Shown: piece after piece, positions 57,601 through 64,000 of the stretch
Numbering within the stretch: the stretch's first letter is position 1
Layout of the letters: each line of letters opens with the position of its first letter
Source: Flavobacterium tegetincola DSM 22377
Lineage (GTDB): Bacteria > Bacteroidota > Bacteroidia > Flavobacteriales > Flavobacteriaceae
Reading direction: 5' to 3'
DNA length: 64,000 nucleotides
NCBI RefSeq assembly: GCF_000425485.1
Contig: NZ_KE384387.1
Span: 92,380 to 156,379 of the forward strand
The notes under the pieces: model-generated
The model's database searches: none
Seen by the model: the letters and a program-made list of their open reading frames with translations, nothing else
What the model was told of the DNA's origin: nothing
Translations under genes and position numbers: made by a program

Positions 57601-57632
57601 ATCCAGTTTTTAATTTTTATAATATTTTTCAT
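54612..57632 (-). CDS. Cassette C large adhesin-like protein with DUF11 and Ig-like repeats
   Basis: The 1006-residue product has a signal peptide (about 1-25, LLLVLPLTVFAQ). A large unique head follows (about 30-475) that shares no visible similarity with the heads of cassettes A and B. It contains NEFMYCRILDSEGTVVVNP and NNYGVENSGDFSVDRKSVDN. A DUF11 domain comes next (about 485-605, VTLTKTVNNATPAIGSNVTF), then two Ig-like repeats (about 690-890). The ~115-residue shared C-terminal block ends CMTTQTCPE. No T9SS type A or B tail is visible. It starts ten bases after the glycine-rich gene, so the two are co-transcribed. Confidence 0.8.
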   Translation of the reverse strand: MKNIIKIKNWIYTLLLVLPLTVFAQEGTKQMSPDISKLSGLFYNPISNHGSYFNAPEENQVKFTISNFNTEKFYFGFSWTNYTSNTPGGSNVLNYSTQNEFMYCRILDSEGTVVVNPTLLPRAANSAGQINSYAQAVAGPRIGSFNTSGYSPLIFTPNKNDVYVIEYWRGTSTTNSTQIAGTRAVSPLFDFSVATSSALLPGRVFATKWGLATTTANNSTIPRYFTSATTSVGTPSFYVYTDKLNVLKLDFPNIVPLAYTVGANNYGVENSGDFSVDRKSVDNTDPTLAGGFNIFLNAPDATIFPYNNSTAAAPTFASPLISPVGACNVAPFNINFNVMEAGDHRIVISGSGIVSRVISLFDLTVGSKQIVWDGKDGAGTLIPTTTALNFQLSSFSDRFNIPVVDIEGNVGGINVTAIAPAGSIVSNLFWDDSTIASGTNNSTTGLSAPSHAWSVASNFGDERTINTWGYSDQKTISATSTLLCADVTLTKTVNNATPAIGSNVTFTIVASNLTAGSTATDVIVNDVLPAGYTLVSATPSIGTWNNPNWSIGNLVNGSPRTLTIVATVNASTNYTNVATISTSKPETNLNNNAAFAKVNPAAGNAISVTGLCNESGANPGYQLNNAHSGAVPPGATLVWYNNTARTGAAIANSLATVSGDYYAFYFDAAGNCYSSASAKVTVTIPSCITAVADSFTASGNIAVMGSTSIGNVLNNDTFNSTTAGTATTSNVTISVTTPAAAIIIGKPVPTLNTSTGAVAIAAGTPAGSYTIVYKICEKFTGTPCDIDTVTIVVSPPAIVAVTDTFTLNGNGNTTTSILANDKYNGGAPGSATTTVITLTKVNTWPSGFTLNANGTITVADGTVSGIYPLEYRICDQLNPLNCSTAFATITITACYLPGSLNPNAGSTLDTSVGISSLDRAGAASAWPQARKSGWIAIEAKTKGFVLNRVKFTNNVPVAQDGVTLVITTPIEGMMVYDTTNNCLKMYTTLNGTDFAWFCMTTQTCPE

Positions 57633-57642
57633 TCTCTTTATT

Positions 57643-58968
57643 TTATGGATTAACTGGAGTTTTTACTTGTGGTGCGGTTGCACCAGCTTTACATACTATA
57701 ATATTGACGGTTGCCGTATTATTAGCAGTGGAATCATCAGGCATAGTTTCTGACAGAATAGTTGCCGTATTATTATAATCACCAGAAGGTTTAACTAAAG
57801 CCGTTAAAGTTAACGTTGCGGTAGCATTTGAAGTTAAAGTACCAACAATCCACTTTCCAGTCATGCTATTATAGCTTGCAATATTAGATGACAGAAAGGT
57901 ATATCCTGACGGCAAGAAATCAGTTACTACAATATCTGTGACAGTATTGGTTCTATTATTTTTTGCAATAATTGTAAATGTCACGGTTTCACCAACAGCA
58001 GGACCATTTGTATTCGCTGTTTTTGTAATACTTAAGTCGGCTGTATTAATTATGTAACTAATAATTATACGTCCGTTACCTCCAGCACCCCCGTTTAGAG
58101 TACTTATTGAAGTATTAGATGCTCTACCGCCACCACCTGCTCCAGGAATACTTCCACTGTCTCCAGATTCACCTTGAGCAAATGAGGGTCTATTACCCCC
58201 TTCTCCACCTGAAGCACCTGCATTGCCACCTGTCCCAGAACCAGCACTTCCACCGCTTCCTGGACTAGCACCAAAGCCAAAAAATCCAGGATCGCCGTTT
58301 CCACCGTTTCCACCGTTACCACCAGCTCCTGCAGAACCGCCTCCACCACCACCATTTCTGTCTCCGCTTCCACCGTTTCCGCCAGAAAAACGTACTAATC
58401 CAGTTCCTGAAGTTGGTACTGCTGCATTAATATTTCCTCCCGCACTGCCGCTAGTTCCTATTGCTCCAACACCACCAGCTGCATTAACTTTTACGACGTT
58501 ACCTAGTGAAATGTTTGATGAACCACCAGTTCCTCCTGGGTTAGAAACTCCTGAACCACCTTGTCCCACATTTATAGTATACACTTGGCCCGAACTTACA
58601 GTCAGTGGAAACTTTGTATAGGCACCTCCGCCACCTCCGCCACGAACAACATTGGTATTTCCGCCACCTCCAGCTCCACCACCACCCCAAGCCTCTACAG
58701 TCAAAGATGTGACACCCGCTGGAATTGTAAATGTTTGTGCAGAACCTGTTGCTTGATACGTAATAGTATTGGTACCTGTTTGAGCAGATGCAAAAATAGT
58801 ACTCATTGCAAAAACCAAGGTCCATATAGCTTTGCTTCTAGAGCAAAACAAGTTGACGTTGCCTTGTTCCTCAAATTTGAAGTGAACAATACGGTCCTTT
58901 CCTCTTTTAAGGAAAAGCAAATTTGAAAATAATGCGTGTTGCATTATTAAATTGGATTGTTTAAACAT
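57643..58968 (-). CDS. Cassette C glycine-rich and DUF11 secreted protein
   Basis: The start MFKQSNLIM gives 441 residues; the hydrophobic core AIWTLVFAMSTIFASAQ lies only at about 47-63, after a long charged N-region. Residues about 70-300 form a glycine-rich domain beginning TIPAGVTSLTVEAWGGGG, with many GGxGG runs, as in Bacteroidota glycine-rich surface domains. A DUF11 domain (about 305-425, ADLSITKTANTNGPAVGETV) and a short tail ending VNP follow. It lacks the shared C-terminal block, so it is an extra component found only in cassette C. Confidence 0.75.
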   Translation of the reverse strand: MFKQSNLIMQHALFSNLLFLKRGKDRIVHFKFEEQGNVNLFCSRSKAIWTLVFAMSTIFASAQTGTNTITYQATGSAQTFTIPAGVTSLTVEAWGGGGAGGGGNTNVVRGGGGGGAYTKFPLTVSSGQVYTINVGQGGSGVSNPGGTGGSSNISLGNVVKVNAAGGVGAIGTSGSAGGNINAAVPTSGTGLVRFSGGNGGSGDRNGGGGGGSAGAGGNGGNGGNGDPGFFGFGASPGSGGSAGSGTGGNAGASGGEGGNRPSFAQGESGDSGSIPGAGGGGRASNTSISTLNGGAGGNGRIIISYIINTADLSITKTANTNGPAVGETVTFTIIAKNNRTNTVTDIVVTDFLPSGYTFLSSNIASYNSMTGKWIVGTLTSNATATLTLTALVKPSGDYNNTATILSETMPDDSTANNTATVNIIVCKAGATAPQVKTPVNP

Positions 58969-59261
58969 GTATGTGAAAATTAAATTAATTAAAATAAAAT
59001 AGATTGCAGAATTCCCTTCATCATTTAAGGGGTGATTATCACTATTAGTCATTCTGAAACTTAAAATTAGAAGAAGCATAACATCGGAGGAGTTACTAAA
59101 AATCATAAGTAGACAGCCTCACTTCCGTATAGCGTTAAAAAACAAACAAATAGATTTGTTTGTACCACTTTATAAAATCAGCTCCTTTTAATACTTTTTG
59201 TGTAAGAGAATTTTACCTATTTGTCCGAAAATGCCAAATAAAGAAAAATTCACTCCAAACG
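58969..59261. other. Cassette C spacer between leader gene and glycine-rich gene
   Basis: About 290 bases without a convincing gene. On the minus strand an in-frame extension of the glycine-rich gene reaches 59106, but the added sequence lacks export features. A weak CCCTT/AAGGG stem is at 59014-59031. Confidence 0.4.
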
Positions 59262-59888
59262 TTAGACCTTTAAAATTGGCGGTCCACGAAGAGGAGAAGC
59301 ATTTAAATTGATACAATTTAAAAACTGTGGTGAAGTATAATATTGTTGACTTTCTCGTTGCAATACATAAACTACAGTATTAAACACAACAACTGCACAT
59401 GAAGAATGAGATGCAAATGATGAAGTACTCGAAACAATGCCGCTACTGTATTTATCTTGATATAAGTAAGTGGATTGCTTTTGCTTTTTACAAGCAAAAA
59501 AAGTATTCTTAACTCTTTCCGCAACTTTCTCCTGTAGTTTCTTTTCGCTTTTGCTTGCGATTTTTTTTTCGATGGTATATTCTACTTGAACAGCGTTGAG
59601 TTGAGTCTCAACACTATCTCCCGACTGAACTACAGCTACATCAGGAACTTGTATATTTTGTGCTTTATAAATTTCACTTTGACCATAAATAATGGTTCCT
59701 TCGGCAACATGTATTTCTACTTCAACATTGCTTGTGAAAATATGTTCTTGTCCAGAGAGTAGTGCTCCAGGGGAAACGTAAATAATATCTTTTTGCGGTT
59801 CTACTGGAAGATCACATGCAGCTGCAACTGCACTTAAAAAGGAATATCCTACAAACACAAACAACAATAATGATTTAAAAGAGGTCAT
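59262..59888 (-). CDS. Cassette C leader protein with LRGPP tail
   Basis: The 208-residue exported protein has a signal peptide (about 1-23, LLLFVFVGYSFLSAVAAA) and the two-repeat region (YVSPGALLSGQEHIFTSN, HVAEGTIIYGQSEIYKA, about 37-73). A Lys/Glu-rich middle (about 95-130) and a Tyr/Ser/Cys-rich stretch follow, and the end reads FLNCINLNASPLRGPPILKV. It shares the ends but not the middle with the other two leader proteins. The conserved pentapeptide LRGPP, four or five residues from the C-terminus in all three, suggests a recognition or processing site. Confidence 0.65.
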   Translation of the reverse strand: MTSFKSLLLFVFVGYSFLSAVAAACDLPVEPQKDIIYVSPGALLSGQEHIFTSNVEVEIHVAEGTIIYGQSEIYKAQNIQVPDVAVVQSGDSVETQLNAVQVEYTIEKKIASKSEKKLQEKVAERVKNTFFACKKQKQSTYLYQDKYSSGIVSSTSSFASHSSCAVVVFNTVVYVLQRESQQYYTSPQFLNCINLNASPLRGPPILKV

Positions 59889-60441
59889 TATTGTCTCTTT
59901 TAGTAATTGAAAGTTATATGTTAACTGGTGTTTAAAAATGATAATGCGTTTTAATTTATTGAATCACTACTAATAGAAGTCACATAAAATTTTAACATCA
60001 ATCACATGTGGCTTTGAGTTTTCAAAGTTAAAAACAATTGTTAATTTTATCTAAAAAATATTCAATTATTTTGTTATAAAACTTTGAAAGTCAACTATTT
60101 ACGAGTAAAATTATTGAGAATTTTATCCGCTCAAACATTGAAACTGCACGTAGTGTATTTAAAACTAACCGCTCATACGTTCATTTAAAAGTTGAAATAA
60201 ATGTTAAAATATTTAAAATAATGTCAGCTAATTTTAGAATATGTCCGAATCGACTTACAATAATGAATTATTTTCAGTAGAAAATATCTTTTGAAAGGGA
60301 GTTTAGTGGCAATTATAGCTTTGCTTAACATAAAAAATCAGTCAATCTAGGTAAAAATTAGCCAAATTGATCAACGAAAAAAACACAGTATGTAAAAGTT
60401 CAGATTTGACACTTTAAGTAAGAGTTTACAGGTCAAATAAA
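59889..60441. other. Intergenic region upstream of cassette C
   Basis: About 550 AT-rich bases without a gene. ACCGCTCATAC followed by TTCATTTAA (60168-60188) lies 280 bases before the leader gene start, matching the element upstream of cassette A. TAACTTTG on the minus strand (60030-60023) fits a -7 box; no TTG is placed correctly. Confidence 0.45.
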
Positions 60442-60472
60442 AAAGCTGCTTTACAAATTGTAAAGCAGCTTT
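60442..60472. terminator. Fourth copy of the cassette-type hairpin, downstream of the amylase gene
   Basis: AAAGCTGCTTTACAA (60442-60456) pairs perfectly with TTGTAAAGCAGCTTT (60458-60472). It has the design of the cassette terminators but no two-module gene next to it. It may serve the amylase gene as a second terminator or mark a lost cassette. Confidence 0.65.
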
Positions 60473-60516
60473 AGCAAGTAACTAAAATCAATATGAATAC
60501 TATTATTTTATGGATT

Positions 60517-60543
60517 AAACACAAACTGAATAAGTTTGTGTTT
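60517..60543 (-). terminator. Terminator of the alpha-amylase lipoprotein gene
   Basis: AAACACAAACT (60517-60527) pairs with AGTTTGTGTTT (60533-60543), an 11-base stem with a five-base loop, 13 bases after the stop. Confidence 0.7.
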
Positions 60544-60555
60544 TTAGTAATGGGG

Positions 60556-61968
60556 TTACGGTAGTAATATATAGTACTGGTAGGGTTTTAAGGTGTGCTG
60601 TTGTCCTTTAGTGAAGGTGACTTTCTCGTTAGTGAGGTAGTTAGTAAAGGTGCCTTCAAGCGGAAGGGTAAAGACGGCATTTGCCTTTGATAGATTACCG
60701 ATGTAGATTACTTTGTGGTTGTTGTTCTCTCGGGTAAAAGCCATTACGATTGAATCGTTTGTAGTATCAATGCGTTGGAATGACGCGGCTTTCTTTGCTC
60801 CATTTAACGCTGGATTATTGTTTTTTAAGGCACCTAGTTTTTCATAGAGTGCGAACATTTTGCCTTTCGTTTTTGGGATGGAGTCTTTCTCGAAGAACTT
60901 TAGTTTGTGCTTGAGTTCATATTCCTGACCGGTGTAAATTAAGGGCATTCCCGGCATGGTGTAGGTTAAAGCGGTGAAGGCTTCTACTCCATCGCCCATG
61001 CGGTCGTACTCGGTTCCGTTCCAAGAGTTTTCATCGTGGTTAGAGGTGAAGTTCATGAAATAAGCGGTTGAGGAGTAGTCCTTTTTGATTTTTGCAAAAA
61101 CAGAATCTAAATCAGCTACCGATTTTGTTCCTTTATGAATGTCGTTCATAACGTGGTGTGCCTCCCAGCCGTATCCCATATCGAAGAGGTTGTTTTTGAG
61201 TAGATACTCTTTATTGGATTCCATTAACATGAAAAGGGGCTTTTCTTGGCGGAGTTTTGGAACAGCAAATTCCCAGAAAGAGGTAGGCACATTATCTGCA
61301 ACGTCGCAACGGAAGCCGTCAATGTTGAGGTCCTTGACCCAGTACATCATTTCTTCTTTCATTACTTCGTGCAGTTCGGGATTGCTGTAGTCTAGATGTG
61401 CGACATCTGTCCAGCCCCATGATTCTCCGGTTTCGGGGTTTAGTGGGTCAGTTACTTCGCCGTCTTTGTTCTTGTGGTAGTACTCTGCATGGGTTTGAAT
61501 CCATGGGTGGTCCCAACCGGTGTGGTTTGCTACCCAATCTAGGATTACATAAATGCCGTTGTCGTGAGCGGTTTGTACGAGGTCTTTGAAGTCGCTTTTG
61601 GTTCCCATGTCTGGATTGATGCCTCTGTAATCAGAAATGGAATAGTAGCTTCCTAGGTATTTGGCGCGTTCTTTTTCGTCTTGAATTTCAGTGACTATTC
61701 TACCATCGGTGGCTTTTCGTTTGGTCATCGAAATGGGTTGGATGGGCATGACCCAGATTACTTTCACGCCTAGTTTCTTTAATTCAGGAATGTCCTTAGT
61801 GAAGGCTTCGAAGGTTCCTTCTGGGGAGTATTGGCGTATGTTGGCTTCGTAAATGACTGCGTTTTCTGCGGAAGCGTTAGTGAAGTCGGCGAGTTTCTCG
61901 GGTGCTTTTTCGGTTTTACAGCTGGTTAAGATTGTAAGCGTTAGTGCTAATAAGGCTATCTTTTTCAT
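60556..61968 (-). CDS. GH13 alpha-amylase, predicted lipoprotein
   Basis: The 470-residue protein starts with a type II signal peptide whose lipobox is LTSC (Cys17), so it is membrane-anchored, possibly at the outer surface. The (beta/alpha)8 GH13 barrel shows DWVANHT (about 144-150), DGFRCDVAD with nucleophile D222, the acid/base E250 (LMESN) and FTSNHDENS with D312; a short C-terminal beta domain follows. It should cleave alpha-1,4-glucans. With the neighbouring GH13 gene it suggests a starch or maltodextrin locus like the sus system. Transcribed after 62068-63906, 99 bases apart, with a repeat element between. Confidence 0.92.
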   Translation of the reverse strand: MKKIALLALTLTILTSCKTEKAPEKLADFTNASAENAVIYEANIRQYSPEGTFEAFTKDIPELKKLGVKVIWVMPIQPISMTKRKATDGRIVTEIQDEKERAKYLGSYYSISDYRGINPDMGTKSDFKDLVQTAHDNGIYVILDWVANHTGWDHPWIQTHAEYYHKNKDGEVTDPLNPETGESWGWTDVAHLDYSNPELHEVMKEEMMYWVKDLNIDGFRCDVADNVPTSFWEFAVPKLRQEKPLFMLMESNKEYLLKNNLFDMGYGWEAHHVMNDIHKGTKSVADLDSVFAKIKKDYSSTAYFMNFTSNHDENSWNGTEYDRMGDGVEAFTALTYTMPGMPLIYTGQEYELKHKLKFFEKDSIPKTKGKMFALYEKLGALKNNNPALNGAKKAASFQRIDTTNDSIVMAFTRENNNHKVIYIGNLSKANAVFTLPLEGTFTNYLTNEKVTFTKGQQHTLKPYQYYILLP

Positions 61969-61999
61969 AGGTATTATTTACAATATTAAATTATTTTAT

Positions 62000-62061
62000 G
62001 AACCATTAAGATATTAAGAAAATTAAGTTTCGCTTAATGAACCTTAATACCTTAATGGTTT
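62000..62061. repeat. AT-rich inverted repeat, copy 2
   Basis: AACCATTAAGATATTAAG (from 62001) and CTTAATACCTTAATGGTT (to 62060) form a palindrome of the type also seen at 25821-25878. It fills most of the gap between the two amylase genes. Confidence 0.55.
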
Positions 62062-62067
62062 CACTTT

Positions 62068-63906
62068 TTATTTCAATTCCAAAATCAAAACTGATTTTCC
62101 ATCTAAAGAAATCGTTTCTTTCAAATCAATTTTCTTATCAGAAAGAATGTCCTTACCTGAAGTGAATGTCTTTATGTTTTCTTGAAAACGACTGGTTTTA
62201 ATAGTCTTTGCTTCAGCAGCATTATTAATGACAACCATCACCGTTTCCTTATCGTTGTGGCGAAAATAAACGTACACATTATCTTCTGGGATGTAATGCG
62301 TCATTTTTCCAAAGTGCAGGACCTCTTTATTTTTCCTCCACTGAAACAACTTAGCTGTGAAATCAAAGAATTTACTTTGCTCGGCAGTCCGTCCTGATTT
62401 TGCGAAAGCATTATTTGCATCACTGTCCCAACCACCTGGAAAGTCTTGACGAATGTCTGCATCGCCCTTGCCTTTATCACCTGCCATACCAATTTCGGAG
62501 CCATAATACAACTGTGGAATTCCACGAACGGTTGCCAAGAGGGTCATCGCCATTTGGTATTTTTTGAAATCGTTGCGGTAATTTTGATTGAACCTACCTG
62601 TATCGTGATTTTCGACGAAAGTTAGCAGGTTATTTGGGTTTGCATAGAGAAAGTCGTTCGTAAAATTGTCGTATATCTTAATCATTCCGTCGTTCCACGA
62701 AGCATTATCCTCGTTGAACACATTGCCAAAAGCATCGTGCAACGTAAAGTCCATAACACTTGGCACATGGGAGTTATAGCTCTGGATTGCACTGATGGGG
62801 CTGTCCTTCTGCCAATAGGATATCTGTGCTTGGTCGTGCATCCACACCTCTGCAACGATGTTGAAATAAGGATATTCATTGGTAATGGCTTTCGTCCACT
62901 TAGCAATCGCTACTTTATCGTTATACGAATAGGTATCGACTCTAAAACCATCCAAATCGGCATATTCAATCCACCAAATGGCGTTTTGCGTAATGTAATT
63001 TAACACCAACGGATTGGACTGATTTAAATCGGGCATCGAAGGGACAAACCAGCCGTCCATACAGTATCTCGTGTCAATTGCTGAGGCGTTCGTGTCAAAC
63101 TGTGTGGTCATTCTGTAATTCGATTGGGCATAACCCGGGAATTGATGAAACCAATCGTACGAAGGCAAATCCTTAAACATCCAGTGTTCGGAACCCCAGT
63201 GATTGGTTACATAATCCTTGATTAGCTTCATGCCGCGTTTCTTCATTTCGGCAGAAAGATGTACGTATTCTTCATTAGTTCCGTAGCGAGGGTCAATCCG
63301 GTACACATCCGATTGTCCGTAGGTATGATAGGAATATCCTTTATCGTTGTCCTCACAAAGTGGCGTGCTCCAAAGTGCGGTAACGCCTAATTCCTGCAAA
63401 TAATCCAAGTGATTCTCGATTCCTTGAATGTCGCCACCGTGACGACCTCCAGGCAAACTTCGGTCTGCTTTTTCGTTTAATTCGGCATTGCTGTCGTTCT
63501 TTGGGTTTCCATTGGCAAAACGGTCGGGCATGATGAGATACATCATATCTGAAGCATCAAAACTTTTTCGCTGGGCCGAGTTGGCTCTTCTTTCTTTCAA
63601 CGCATACTTTTTTGTAAAGGCTACTTTGTTTTTGTTTTTGTTTTTAAACGAAAAAACAAATTCCGAAGCGGGAAGATTTCGCGTGTCAATGGTGATAAAA
63701 ATATAGTTAGGGTTTTCAGTTTTGACCACGTTTTTAATAATTACGTTATTCGAAACCGAAGCTTGATATTGCGCTATGTTCTTTCCGTAGAACATGATTT
63801 GCAATTCAGGATTGTGCATTCCTGCATACCAGAACGGCGGCTCCATTTTGTCAATCTGTGCGAAAGAGGAAAGGGAAATAAGCAGAAATAGGAGTGTCTT
63901 TTTCAT
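62068..63906 (-). CDS. GH13 cyclomaltodextrinase/neopullulanase-like enzyme (SusA-like)
   Basis: From MKKTLLFLLISLSSFAQ (an upstream Met at 63960 is less likely) the product has 612 residues and a signal peptide, so it is periplasmic. Residues about 20-105 are the beta-sandwich N-domain of cyclomaltodextrinases (MEPPFWYAGMHNPELQIMFY). The GH13 barrel has GGDIQGIENHLDYLQELGVTALW, DGFRVDTY with nucleophile D324, VAEVW with E353 and FVENHDTGR with D435. A C-terminal beta domain completes it. Family members open cyclodextrins and cut maltooligosaccharides or pullulan. It is likely part of a sus-type locus that continues beyond the window. Confidence 0.92.
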   Translation of the reverse strand: MKKTLLFLLISLSSFAQIDKMEPPFWYAGMHNPELQIMFYGKNIAQYQASVSNNVIIKNVVKTENPNYIFITIDTRNLPASEFVFSFKNKNKNKVAFTKKYALKERRANSAQRKSFDASDMMYLIMPDRFANGNPKNDSNAELNEKADRSLPGGRHGGDIQGIENHLDYLQELGVTALWSTPLCEDNDKGYSYHTYGQSDVYRIDPRYGTNEEYVHLSAEMKKRGMKLIKDYVTNHWGSEHWMFKDLPSYDWFHQFPGYAQSNYRMTTQFDTNASAIDTRYCMDGWFVPSMPDLNQSNPLVLNYITQNAIWWIEYADLDGFRVDTYSYNDKVAIAKWTKAITNEYPYFNIVAEVWMHDQAQISYWQKDSPISAIQSYNSHVPSVMDFTLHDAFGNVFNEDNASWNDGMIKIYDNFTNDFLYANPNNLLTFVENHDTGRFNQNYRNDFKKYQMAMTLLATVRGIPQLYYGSEIGMAGDKGKGDADIRQDFPGGWDSDANNAFAKSGRTAEQSKFFDFTAKLFQWRKNKEVLHFGKMTHYIPEDNVYVYFRHNDKETVMVVINNAAEAKTIKTSRFQENIKTFTSGKDILSDKKIDLKETISLDGKSVLILELK

Positions 63907-63920
63907 ATATTTATTTTTTT

Positions 63921-63938
63921 GAACCATTAAGCTATTAA
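63921..63938. repeat. Half copy of the AACCATTAAG repeat
   Basis: GAACCATTAAGCTATTAAGA matches the left arm of the repeats at 25821 and 62000; no right arm is seen before the end of the window. 63961-64000 holds nothing recognised. Confidence 0.4.
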
Positions 63939-64000
63939 GAAAATTCAGCTGAACTTTCATACGGCTAGATGCTTTAGTAGTTGCTTTTTTTATGCTTAAA

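Noticed and set aside
54612..57632. T9SS type A or B sorting domain at the end of the cassette large proteins
   Set aside because: No YPNP...GxYxxx...K[VI]xxx pattern and no gliding-motility-type C-terminal pattern; the end is the shared YDTT module with cysteines.
58223..58621. Proline-rich open frame of 132 codons on the plus strand
   Set aside because: It is the complement of the GGxGG-rich region of the minus-strand secreted protein; its proline runs are the mirror of glycine codons.
59107..59261. Further N-terminal extension of the glycine-rich gene towards the leader gene
   Set aside because: The extension is not needed for export, contains charged and polar sequence unlike a signal peptide, and homologous genes start nearer to the hydrophobic core.

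Overview
The window is AT-rich chromosomal DNA from a member of the Bacteroidota, most likely a Flavobacterium or close relative. Evidence: T9SS type A sorting domains (YPNP...KxVRKFIV tails), a complete nuoA-N cluster with a short Fe-S-only NuoG, a mevalonate pathway cluster next to a UbiA-type prenyltransferase, promoters that fit the flavobacterial TTG-N17-20-TAnnTTTG consensus, and near absence of Shine-Dalgarno sites. Identification rests on gene content and motifs read by eye; no database search was run.

Layout. 1-5.2 kb (+): end of an ABC ATPase gene, two MacB/FtsX-type permeases, a membrane fusion protein and a TolC-like channel (one export operon), then tsaB. 5.9-11.7 kb (-): an orphan secreted protein, an NTF2-like protein, an S4/RsuA-family pseudouridine synthase, a UbiA prenyltransferase, a mevalonate-type kinase, a RelE/ParE toxin-antitoxin pair and diphosphomevalonate decarboxylase. 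11.8-25.7 kb (+): tspO and the 14-gene respiratory complex I operon, with a structured RNA-like element between nuoH and nuoI. 25.9-37.4 kb (-): an LLM flavin oxidoreductase and two giant paralogous T9SS type A secreted proteins. 37.7-43.8 kb (-): a BaiN-like flavoprotein, a glycerophosphodiesterase, a T9SS protein, small envelope proteins, and an overlapping pair encoding a divergent NAD-kinase-like protein and a soluble SPFH protein.

44.0-60.5 kb (-) is the most unusual part. Three tandem paralogous cassettes (A 44.0-47.3, B 48.0-53.6, C 54.0-59.9 kb) each hold, in transcription order, a 208-239-residue exported protein ending in an LRGPP tail, one or two large secreted repeat proteins with unrelated N-terminal heads, and a ~170-residue exported protein. 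The last ~115 residues of the large proteins and the whole 170-residue protein are nearly the same in all three cassettes. Both contain the same small module (KGxxLP...EGxMxYDTT...W), once in the large protein and twice in the small one. Each cassette ends in the same hairpin. The large proteins lack recognisable T9SS type A or B C-terminal signals. I infer a surface adhesin family with a variable tip and a constant base or partner, possibly with its own sorting or anchoring route.

60.5-64 kb (-): two GH13 amylases, one a predicted lipoprotein, probably one end of a starch-utilisation locus continuing beyond the window. No tRNA, rRNA, CRISPR array, insertion sequence or prophage was seen.
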